From: Spirochaetales bacterium
GTDB taxonomy: Bacteria > Spirochaetota > Spirochaetia > SPDA01
Assembly (NCBI GenBank): GCA_004525155.1
Contig: SPDA01000209.1
Coordinates: forward strand, 1 to 5,084
Direction: 5' to 3'
Length of the DNA: 5,084 nucleotides
Under the pieces are notes generated by a model. It had not been told where the DNA came from and did no database searches. It worked only from the letters and a program-made list of their open reading frames with translations. Both the position numbers and the translations under genes were made by a program. This document shows, piece by piece, positions 1 to 5,084 of this stretch (position 1 is the stretch's first letter; the number at the start of each line of letters is the position of its first letter).

Positions 1-1127
1 ACGGTCAGCATTTCCACGGAATTCATATCCAGACCATTATGGTCCGTTGCCGAGAAATTGAATATACCGGCGGTACCGGCGAAATTCGTTATCGATTCGA
101 TGGCGTCCCGGAGTTTGGCCCGATCGGAACCTGCAATCTGAATAGCTTTTACGGCAATGGCAAATGCATCGTAGGCATGCCCGCCGAAGGTGCTTACATC
201 CTCGCCGTACTTTGACTCATAATCATTTTTATATTTGACGAGCAGGGCCTTCTGGGGATTGCTGTCCGGCAGTTCGTTAGCGATAAGGAGTCTGCCGCAG
301 GGGAAGATAACGCCTTCCGCCGCTTCTCCCGCTGCCTCGACGTACTTGATGTTGCCGAAGCCGTGGCTCTGGAAAAGGGTCTGTTTCATTCCGAGCTGGC
401 GCATGTTTTTTATGACGATGGACTGGGCAGGTACGATGGACCAGTTGACTACCGCCTGTATATCCGCAGCCTGAACCTTGGCCATGAGCGCCGTCAGGTC
501 CGTGGCATTGGCGTCGTAGGTTTCCGCAATTTTAATTTTAATGTTGAAGTCGGGTGCGTATTTTTCAAGCTGGCCTTTGCCTGCGTTGCCGAAACCTGTG
601 TTTGCAACGACAACACCGATATTGGATATGCCCATTTCGTTCATGGTCTTGTAGATCCACTGCACGACGAAGGAATCGTTCTGCGGTGTCTTGAACACGT
701 ACTTTGCAACGGGATTGACAATTTGTTCCGCTGCGGCGCAGGAAAGCAGGGGAACCCCGGCTTTTTCACATATGTCCTTGATCTGCATGGTCTCTCCGCT
801 GGTGGTGGGACCGATTATGAGGGAGACCTGGTCTTCCTCGATAAGCTGCTTGGTAAAGGAGACCGCTTTTTCTGCCGAAGCCGCGGAATCCTTTATTATG
901 ACTTCCAGCAGCCTTCCGTTGATGCCGCCCTTGGCGTTGATTTCGTCGGTCAGCATGCGGAGCGTCTTGGCTTCAGGTGCTCCGAGATTGGCTGCTCCCC
1001 CCGTTTCCGCGAAGATTGCGCCGATTTTAATGGGAGGTCCGGCGGCTGCGGCGCTTTCCTGCTTGCCTGCAGCAAAAGCAGTACCGGCGAGTATTAATAC
1101 TAGTAATACTGTCATGATTTTTTTCAC
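1..1127 (-). CDS. ABC transporter substrate-binding protein, branched-chain amino acid (LivJ/LivK) type, C-terminus cut by window edge
   Basis: This is an extracytoplasmic solute-binding protein that would deliver a ligand to an ABC importer of the branched-chain amino acid/amide class. About 376 residues are visible and the frame is still open at the left edge. The start is GTG at 1127-1125, chosen because AAGGAG lies 7 bases upstream; the in-frame ATG at 1115 has no such site. Residues 1-20 form a signal peptide (V-K-K, a hydrophobic core, then A-F-A-A) with a signal peptidase I-type site near residues 19-20. There is no lipobox cysteine. After a short Gln/Glu/Ala-rich linker, the type I periplasmic-binding fold begins at about residue 33 (IKIGAIF). 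Family landmarks follow: EINAKGGING (62-71), IIGPTTSGETM (104-114), PLLSCAAA (126-133), VFKTPQND (144-151), GGHAYDAFA (315-323) and DHNGL (362-366). No permease or ATPase gene is in the window; they may lie beyond the left edge. The ligand cannot be read from the sequence: hydrophobic amino acids, amides or urea are all possible. The family call is secure. Confidence 0.95.
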   Translation of the reverse strand, partial: MKKIMTVLLVLILAGTAFAAGKQESAAAAGPPIKIGAIFAETGGAANLGAPEAKTLRMLTDEINAKGGINGRLLEVIIKDSAASAEKAVSFTKQLIEEDQVSLIIGPTTSGETMQIKDICEKAGVPLLSCAAAEQIVNPVAKYVFKTPQNDSFVVQWIYKTMNEMGISNIGVVVANTGFGNAGKGQLEKYAPDFNIKIKIAETYDANATDLTALMAKVQAADIQAVVNWSIVPAQSIVIKNMRQLGMKQTLFQSHGFGNIKYVEAAGEAAEGVIFPCGRLLIANELPDSNPQKALLVKYKNDYESKYGEDVSTFGGHAYDAFAIAVKAIQIAGSDRAKLRDAIESITNFAGTAGIFNFSATDHNGLDMNSVEMLT

Positions 1128-1134
1128 GAATGCG

Positions 1135-1140
1135 CTCCTT
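1135..1140 (-). promoter_or_regulatory. Ribosome binding site for the substrate-binding protein gene
   Basis: AAGGAG on the minus strand, 7 bases before the GTG at 1127. It decides the start codon, because no canonical ATG in the frame has a comparable site. Confidence 0.85.
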
Positions 1141-1160
1141 GATTTGGTATAATGGGCATC

Positions 1161-1190
1161 ATTATAAGAAGATTATCAGCGTTCTGTCAA
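1161..1190 (-). promoter_or_regulatory. Sigma-70 promoter with perfect -35 and -10 hexamers
   Basis: On the minus strand, TTGACA (1190-1185) is followed after an 18-base spacer by TATAAT (1166-1161). Both hexamers match the housekeeping consensus exactly. Transcription would start near 1154, giving a leader of roughly 27 bases that carries only the ribosome binding site. The 35 bases upstream of the -35 box are AT-rich with A/T tracts (about 1195-1230), as in an UP element. This predicts strong expression of the substrate-binding protein. It also separates that gene from the small reading frame upstream of it. Confidence 0.85.
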
Positions 1191-1322
1191 ATAGAAACAC
1201 AAGTAATTTTGTAAAAAATGTTGAATTATTACTAATCCATGAAATCGGCAGGGCCGGACATGACTTTTTCATCCTTTTACGGCTTTATTATCGAGGCAGT
1301 CAACGTTCTTCAGGATTGAAAC

Positions 1323-1514
1323 TTACGATACTTTCGTAATTATACCGAGGTTCAAAAGTTCCTCAAAGAGACATTTATTATAGATCCGTTTCGCGACAAC
1401 TTCGTATGTATGGAACCGGTGGATTGTTTCCACATTATAGTTGTCAGGTTCTTCGGACAGAATTTTGAAGATGTGTTCTATTCCGTCTCCCGCCATCAGC
1501 CTGTATGTATACAT
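1323..1514 (-). CDS. Small hypothetical protein, 63 residues
   Basis: I do not recognise this protein. It is a 63-residue frame starting MYTYRLMAGDGIEH, with an even mix of charged and hydrophobic residues, no membrane segment, no signal peptide and one cysteine. The pattern of hydrophobic residues (IEHIFKIL, VVAKRIY, LFEELLNL) would suit a small helical protein. Two purine-rich sites (AAGAGG 8 bases before the ATG, and GAGG 2 bases before it) could serve as the ribosome binding site, which supports translation. No good promoter and no intrinsic terminator were found. It is divergent from the sigma-like gene, with 156 bases between the two starts, and it points towards the substrate-binding protein gene 195 bases downstream. 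A chance open frame or the remnant of a longer gene remain possible. Confidence 0.5.
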   Translation of the reverse strand: MYTYRLMAGDGIEHIFKILSEEPDNYNVETIHRFHTYEVVAKRIYNKCLFEELLNLGIITKVS

Positions 1515-1566
1515 AACCTCTACCTCTTATTTAAATATCGGTTCGACGGAAAAACTGCTGAGTCAA

Positions 1567-1589
1567 AATAATTTGTAAATAATTGTAAA
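1567..1589. repeat. Tandem direct repeat, possible operator, in divergent intergenic region
   Basis: AATAATTTGTAAA (1567-1579) is followed by AATAATTGTAAA (1578-1589). The copies overlap by two bases and are offset by 11 bases, close to one turn of the helix, so a protein could contact both from the same face. They lie between the divergent starts at 1514 and 1671. A related string, TAATTTTGTAAA, occurs at 1204-1215 just upstream of the substrate-binding protein promoter. The region is AT-rich, so chance is a serious alternative. Confidence 0.35.
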
Positions 1590-1659
1590 CAACGGCCTGA
1601 AAAACGGATGTTTCCTGGTATGTATCCTGCAAAGTTTTCATGGGAGGGCATCTTTCTAT

Positions 1660-1665
1660 GGGGAG
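1660..1665 (+). promoter_or_regulatory. Ribosome binding site for the sigma-like gene
   Basis: GGGGAG lies 5 bases before the ATG at 1671. It favours this start over the in-frame ATGs at 1608 and 1620, which lack a recognisable site and would add an N-terminal extension with no family resemblance. Confidence 0.7.
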
Positions 1666-1670
1666 CGGTT

Positions 1671-2501
1671 ATGCTTACATCTATTACAGAGGATATTCTT
1701 CGGTACCAGGAGACCGGCTGCGGCCTCGATCAGATAGTGGAAAAGATCTGTCTCTACGTATACCGGTACCCGCGCAGGACAATGAGATGGGATGAGGATG
1801 ACTGCTCGGATTTTTTCTGTTATTTTTTTCCTAAAATTAAAAACCTGGTAAACAGGTTTAAATATACGGGCAAACCTTTCGAGGCTTACCTGGTAGTTTC
1901 CTTGAAATACCAGTTCCGAAGTTTTCTATCCTGGAAAAAACAGAAAAAACTTGAACAGAAACTCTCCGGGTACGAATATTTTCTGGCATCCACCATGGAG
2001 GATGCGGCATATGCCGCGGAACCGCTCCTGCCGGGATACGAGCCCCCGGGTTTTAACGTAACCAGCGGAAGGGGTAAAAGACGGTTTCTTTTTCTGGTAT
2101 TAAAGGGATACCCATTTATCACAAGCACCATGCTGGAAAAAATCGCTGTTATGACAGGGTATGAAGCCGCATGGTTATTGACCCGTATCGAAGCTCTGCG
2201 GGGCTGCATGGAAGTTCATAGGCAGAGACTCGAAAAACTGGGCCGAAAGCGGAACAGGTATTATTTCAATATTTACAAGATTCATGAAGAATTACAGCTG
2301 GAAGTCCGGCATGAAAAAAGAGAGGAGCTCTACAAGCTGCTGGACTTTAACAAGGACAGAATGCGGAGGACGCTGGGCGAAATAAACAGGGTGCCTAAGT
2401 GTCCGACTCATAAGGAAATCGCCCTGGTCCTGGGCATACCGAAAGGTTCCGTGGACTCCGGGCTTTTTTACCTCAAAAACACCCTCGCCGGAGTTTTTTA
2501 A
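1671..2501 (+). CDS. Divergent sigma-70-family-like (ECF-like) protein, 276 residues
   Basis: This is a putative cytoplasmic transcription factor that looks like a remote relative of extracytoplasmic-function sigma factors. Two parts support this. Residues 40-88 (DEDDCSDFFC, a helix, then FKYTGKPFEAYLVVSLKYQFRSFL) follow the pattern of sigma region 2, in which an acidic start and a helix are followed by 'F.aWL...arN...d..R'. Residues 246-272 (THKEIALVLGIPKGSVDSGL, then a helix) match a region 4.2 helix-turn-helix, in which 'EIA..LGIP.GTV.SrL..a...L' is usual. Between them lie about 155 residues, far more than the short linker of a normal ECF sigma factor. They include a basic stretch (RGKRR, 134-138), a possible second helix-turn-helix (about 148-175) and a charged helical stretch (180-235). 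The gene stands alone on its strand; an intrinsic terminator follows at 2644-2686. No anti-sigma factor is adjacent, unless the divergent 63-residue protein acts as one, for which there is no direct evidence. It could instead be a DNA- or RNA-binding protein that has borrowed the fold. That it is a real gene is nearly certain; the sigma-like role is inference. Confidence 0.7.
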   Translation: MLTSITEDILRYQETGCGLDQIVEKICLYVYRYPRRTMRWDEDDCSDFFCYFFPKIKNLVNRFKYTGKPFEAYLVVSLKYQFRSFLSWKKQKKLEQKLSGYEYFLASTMEDAAYAAEPLLPGYEPPGFNVTSGRGKRRFLFLVLKGYPFITSTMLEKIAVMTGYEAAWLLTRIEALRGCMEVHRQRLEKLGRKRNRYYFNIYKIHEELQLEVRHEKREELYKLLDFNKDRMRRTLGEINRVPKCPTHKEIALVLGIPKGSVDSGLFYLKNTLAGVF

Positions 2502-2505
2502 GGCT

Positions 2506-2533
2506 GCCGCAATGTGATACCTAATGCTGCGGC
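2506..2533 (+). other. Short hairpin just after the sigma-like gene stop codon
   Basis: GCCGCA (2506-2511) and TGCGGC (2528-2533) can form a 6-bp GC-rich stem with a 16-base loop, starting 4 bases after the stop codon. It is followed by an A tract rather than a T tract on the plus strand, so it is not an intrinsic terminator. It might protect the 3' end of the message. Confidence 0.3.
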
Positions 2534-2537
2534 TGGC

Positions 2538-2583
2538 AAAAAAAAATAAAAAAAAAGCTCCAATTTTGTTACTTTTGGGCAGC
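2538..2583 (-). terminator. Intrinsic terminator of the isomerase-mnmA operon
   Basis: On the minus strand, GCTGCCCAA (2583-2575) pairs with TTGGAGC (2563-2557) as a 7-bp stem with a 2-base bulge and an 11-base loop. A very long T tract follows directly: nine Ts, one A, nine Ts (2556-2538). It lies about 150 bases after the mnmA stop codon. The stem is modest but the T tract is exceptional. Confidence 0.65.
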
Positions 2584-2622
2584 ATCGTTGTCTTTAATAA
2601 TAGAATATATAAGTTCTTTTAT
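2569..2622 (-). other. Possible 17-codon reading frame with strong ribosome binding site but ATA start
   Basis: On the minus strand, AAGGAGG (2634-2628) is followed after 5 bases by ATA, which opens a frame reading KELIYSIIKDNDAAQK after the first codon. It ends in TAA at 2571-2569, inside the loop of the terminator. The site matches the anti-Shine-Dalgarno sequence very well and the peptide composition looks protein-like. However, ATA is at best a very rare start, and an in-frame TAG lies just upstream. It could be a decayed gene end, a tiny peptide, a one-base sequence error (ATG read as ATA) or chance. I recognise no family. Confidence 0.2.
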
Positions 2623-2643
2623 TTTAACCTCCTTCTATTTTTT

Positions 2644-2686
2644 CCTCTCAAGGGTTTTCCTCCTTTTCCCTTGGGAGGTTTTTTTT
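2644..2686 (+). terminator. Intrinsic terminator for the sigma-like gene
   Basis: CCTCTCAAGGG (2644-2654) and CCCTTGGGAGG (2668-2678) form an 11-bp stem with one G-U pair and a 13-base pyrimidine loop. Eight Ts follow (2679-2686). It lies 142 bases beyond the sigma-like gene's stop codon, and no other plus-strand gene lies between. On the minus strand the flank is an A tract, so it works in one direction only. Confidence 0.85.
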
Positions 2687-2733
2687 GCCCAAAGGCAGAA
2701 ACCGGTTTCGGTTGTAAACAAAATATGAAGGTG

Positions 2734-3882
2734 TCAGGGTATAATAATACCTACGCCGAGCATGCAGCTGTCCAGATAAAACACGGCGGACTGCCCGGGG
2801 GTCACTATGGCCGGTTCCGAAAGGACCACGCGGGCGCAGTCTCCCCCAAGGGGCTCCACAGTGCAGGGGATGTCGCCGGAACGGTAGCGTATTTTAACGG
2901 TACAGCTTTTCACGGCTGGGCCTCGGCTGAAAAAATCCGCCGGTGCAAACCATCTCGTTTCTCCGATTTTAAAAACCAGGGTCCTGATTTCTTCTTCCCT
3001 GGCCACGATTATCCTGTTGGTTTCAGGCTGAATGTCTGCAACATACCATGGACCAGTCCCCAGGCTGAGCCCTTTGCGCTGGCCGACGGTGTATTCGAGG
3101 TACCCTCTGTGCCGGCCCAGCAGGTTCCCCGACGTATCGACTATGTCTCCGGGAAGGCTTAAATCCTCCCTGTCCGTATAGTCCCGGATGAACCCGGCAT
3201 AATCTCCTTCCACAAAACAGGCATCCTGGCTTTCGCGTACCACTGTACCATCCAGGAGACCCGCATCCCCGGCAATGGCGATGACTTCCTGTTTCGTGTA
3301 ACCGCCCAGGGGAAACAATACAAAAGGGAGTACCGTCTCCGGCAGCTGGTAAAGCATGTAGGACTGGTCCTTTGAAGGGTCGTTTCCCTTGCAAAGAATG
3401 ATACGCCCCTCTTTTTCTCTCTTGTTGACATAATGGCCCGTCGCGAGGTACAGGGGCGTTTCCGGCGGAAGAGCCGCTCCACTGCCCGGCAGGGGCTCTC
3501 TTGCAAGCTCCTGTTTCACCTTGTCATAAAAACCGGAAAACCGTACACGCTGGTTGCAGCGGACACAGGGGTTGGGCGTTTTTCCCGCGATGTAGGTTTC
3601 CACAAAGTCGTCTACAACCTCTGTGCGGAATTCTCCGGTCATGTCGATGAGAAAAAAAGGAATGTCCAGTTTCTCACAGAGCGCGCGGGCTTTGAGAATC
3701 ATTTCCGCGTCGCAGCAGCGGGAGCCCTGCCAGATGTAGTGCATCGCTCCGGCGAGAAAAACGGAACCTTCCGGTTCCAGGCCGCTCTCGATGTCTTCTT
3801 TTCTTTTTTTCGCGAGGAGCCAGGCGGCTACGGTACTGTCCACGCCGCCGCTCAACGCTACTACAACCGCTTTTTTAATCAT
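2734..3882 (-). CDS. mnmA: tRNA-specific 2-thiouridylase MnmA (TrmU)
   Basis: This cytoplasmic enzyme makes the 2-thio group of U34 in the wobble position of tRNA-Lys, -Glu and -Gln. It uses ATP to adenylate the base and persulfide sulfur passed from a cysteine desulfurase. The product has 382 residues, close to the usual 360-380. The N-terminal PP-loop reads SGGVDS (11-16). The catalytic cysteine pair is Cys106 in TPNPCVRCN and Cys222 in ESQDACFVEGDY. Other family landmarks are ATGHY (147-151), KDQSYMLYQL (171-180) and HRGYLEYTVGQRKGL (258-272), followed by the C-terminal beta-barrel region. No key residue is missing. The ATG start overlaps the stop of the upstream isomerase gene by four bases (ATGA), and there is only a weak purine-rich site before it, so translation is probably coupled. 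No promoter is visible inside the upstream gene's end. Confidence 0.97.
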   Translation of the reverse strand: MIKKAVVVALSGGVDSTVAAWLLAKKRKEDIESGLEPEGSVFLAGAMHYIWQGSRCCDAEMILKARALCEKLDIPFFLIDMTGEFRTEVVDDFVETYIAGKTPNPCVRCNQRVRFSGFYDKVKQELAREPLPGSGAALPPETPLYLATGHYVNKREKEGRIILCKGNDPSKDQSYMLYQLPETVLPFVLFPLGGYTKQEVIAIAGDAGLLDGTVVRESQDACFVEGDYAGFIRDYTDREDLSLPGDIVDTSGNLLGRHRGYLEYTVGQRKGLSLGTGPWYVADIQPETNRIIVAREEEIRTLVFKIGETRWFAPADFFSRGPAVKSCTVKIRYRSGDIPCTVEPLGGDCARVVLSEPAIVTPGQSAVFYLDSCMLGVGIIIP

Positions 3883-5084
3883 TGACTGTGATGGTAGGTC
3901 TCGATGCCAAGATACGTGGAAAAGGCCTCTTCCAGGATTTCAGCGGTTTCCGAAAGGCTGACAGCCACATGGTGCTCAAATCCCTGGAGGCAGATGAAGC
4001 GCAGGAGATCCTGCAGATTGGGAATCTCCGCCACACCGTAGCCGCCGAAGGTTGTGAGTTCATCGTCCGTAAAGGCGCCTTCACCGGCGTACGCCACAAG
4101 CCTTCCTCCGAGATCGTCCGTGGTCAACCGGGTATAGGTCATGGGTCCCGGTTTTATTCTGCCGACGCAGGTACCGAAGGTGTTTTCCTTCCCGACGCTT
4201 CCCGCGATGATCGCCTGATAATCCATGGTCATGGCGGTGAACACATCTTTGGGCAGGTTGCTGCAGTGGAAAAGGACGCATTTATCCGGGTCGTCCTTGT
4301 AATTGTTGTTCCAGTCCAAAAGCGCGCTTGGTTTTCCCGAGGCGAGCTGGAGGGCATACATGGAAAGGGCGCCGGTTGCATCCACTTCACAGGCGCTCGG
4401 CTTGAGCGCATTGGACAGCATGCTCATTACCGTGCAGGGAACCACGCCGAAGTATTCCTCCATGGAAGTCCAGCACTGGACGGCGGTGGCGTCAAGGTCC
4501 GCTTCCTCGATAAAGGAATCAATGACCACGCCGAGCTTCGCCATTTTGAGAACCGGTTTTTCACCTGCGTGTTTTGTTTCAATGTACCCGTTTATCGATT
4601 TGACCTTATCCCGGACTTTTGCATCCGAATCTTTCAGGCTGCCGATTCTTCCGTAGATCTCGGACAGGTCTATTGTTTCCACGGAAATACCGTAATTGGC
4701 GAGAATTTTTTCGCTGTACCGTACTGTGTTGAATGCGGCGGGCCTCGCGCCGATGGCGCCGATACGGGCTTTTCTAAGGCCTTTGACCACGCGGCAGAGG
4801 GCCTTGAAATTTTCGAGTTCCTCCCTGAAGGGCCTGCCCTTTACATCCATGGTGTGCAGGGAGGTAAGGGTATAGGGAATGCCGAACTGGTTTAGATTAT
4901 TACAGACGGATATTTTACCGCAGAAGGAGTCTCTCCGGCGGTTGGCGTCTGCTTTCGCGGGATCATCGGGGCTGGCCTGTACGAGAACCGGAACTTTCAA
5001 ACCGGACATCTGTATGGCGCCCGCAGCCGCCCTTTCGTCGCCGAAATTCGGCAGGCTTATGATAATGCCGTCTATTTTTTCCGC
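3879..5084 (-). CDS. L-fucose/L-arabinose isomerase family protein, N-terminus cut by window edge
   Basis: This is a predicted metal-dependent aldose-ketose isomerase acting in the cytoplasm on a pentose or 6-deoxyhexose; the exact sugar cannot be told from sequence. The frame is open to the right edge, giving 401 visible residues, so the ATG at 5009 is probably internal: the 25 codons before it (reading DGIIISLPNFGDERA and onward) look like continuous coding sequence. Numbering from that ATG, the expected metal ligands of the FucI/AraA fold can be placed as Glu208 in ACEVDATGALS, Asp232 in LLDWNNNY and His346 or His347 in GFEHHVAVS. These correspond to the Glu-Asp-His triad of L-fucose isomerase. 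The FGTCVGRIKPGPMTYTRLT stretch (278-296) is also typical. It belongs to the shorter, poorly characterised branch of the family rather than classical FucI of about 590 residues. It overlaps mnmA by four bases, so the two form one operon. Confidence 0.88.
   Translation of the reverse strand, partial: AEKIDGIIISLPNFGDERAAAGAIQMSGLKVPVLVQASPDDPAKADANRRRDSFCGKISVCNNLNQFGIPYTLTSLHTMDVKGRPFREELENFKALCRVVKGLRKARIGAIGARPAAFNTVRYSEKILANYGISVETIDLSEIYGRIGSLKDSDAKVRDKVKSINGYIETKHAGEKPVLKMAKLGVVIDSFIEEADLDATAVQCWTSMEEYFGVVPCTVMSMLSNALKPSACEVDATGALSMYALQLASGKPSALLDWNNNYKDDPDKCVLFHCSNLPKDVFTAMTMDYQAIIAGSVGKENTFGTCVGRIKPGPMTYTRLTTDDLGGRLVAYAGEGAFTDDELTTFGGYGVAEIPNLQDLLRFICLQGFEHHVAVSLSETAEILEEAFSTYLGIETYHHSQ

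Noticed and set aside
363..1152. Long plus-strand open frames opposite the substrate-binding protein gene
   Set aside because: They are antisense shadows: the minus strand encodes a clear binding-protein sequence with signal peptide, ribosome binding site and promoter, whereas the plus frames have no recognisable motifs or start sites.
1245..1258. Short CGGC/GCCG hairpin between the 63-residue gene and the binding-protein promoter
   Set aside because: The stem has only 4 bp and there is no T tract on either strand, so it does not qualify as a terminator.
1130..1339. Plus-strand 69-codon frame
   Set aside because: It overlaps the minus-strand promoter and the end of the 63-residue gene, has no ribosome binding site, and its composition is not convincing.
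1532..1566. TTGACT with a TATTTA box as a promoter for the 63-residue gene
   Set aside because: The spacer is 23 bases, well outside the usual 16-19, and no better -35 box fits the -10-like sequence.
1608..1670. N-terminal extension of the sigma-like gene from the ATG at 1608
   Set aside because: There is no ribosome binding site at 1608 or 1620, while the ATG at 1671 has GGGGAG at good spacing. The extra 21 residues show no family resemblance.
1658..1801. Plus-strand overlapping frame starting at the ATG at 1658 behind GGGAGG (1642-1647)
   Set aside because: The spacing of 10 bases is long, the frame is only about 45 codons and overlaps the well-supported sigma-like gene in another frame. 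It could be a decoy start, but nothing else supports it.
2524..3162. Plus-strand frame opposite the end of mnmA
   Set aside because: It begins in the A-rich intergenic tract, runs through the terminators and lies antisense to the conserved MnmA C-terminal domain.
3882..4895. 337-codon plus-strand frame opposite the isomerase gene
   Set aside because: The minus strand carries the conserved isomerase with its metal-ligand motifs. The plus frame is a long shadow favoured by the codon composition and has no ribosome binding site or recognisable domain.

Overview
The window most likely comes from a spirochaete of the Treponema/Spirochaeta type. The evidence is indirect. The secreted binding protein has a mature N-terminus (A-G-K-Q-E-S followed by an alanine run) of a style common in that phylum. 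The divergent sigma-like protein also has a look I associate with spirochaetal hypothetical proteins. No rRNA, tRNA, CRISPR array, insertion sequence or phage gene is visible, so this reads as an ordinary chromosomal segment with one poorly characterised regulator-like gene.

Layout, left to right. Positions 1-1127 (minus strand) hold most of a branched-chain-amino-acid-type ABC transporter substrate-binding protein. It starts at a GTG with a clear ribosome binding site, sits behind a promoter with two perfect consensus hexamers (1161-1190), and its C-terminus runs off the left edge. Upstream of it, 1323-1514 (minus) is a possible 63-residue protein of unknown function. The AT-rich gap 1515-1670 separates it from a divergent gene and contains two tandem near-copies of a 12-13 base motif one helical turn apart.

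Positions 1671-2501 (plus) encode a 276-residue protein that resembles a sigma factor at both ends: a region-2-like N-terminal part and a region-4-like C-terminal helix-turn-helix. A long unassigned middle lies between them.

Positions 2502-2733 form a convergent gap with two intrinsic terminators, one per strand. They are arranged so that each transcript must pass through the other's terminator region before stopping, so the 3' ends should overlap as antisense RNA. A 17-codon reading frame with an excellent ribosome binding site but an ATA in the start position lies in the same gap on the minus strand.

Positions 2734-5084 (minus) are a two-gene operon: a sugar isomerase of the L-fucose/L-arabinose isomerase family (5' end outside the window), followed by the tRNA 2-thiouridylase gene mnmA. 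The two overlap by four bases (ATGA), which suggests translational coupling. The metabolic and tRNA-modification functions have no obvious link. The best candidate for something undescribed is the sigma-like gene together with its intergenic motif.
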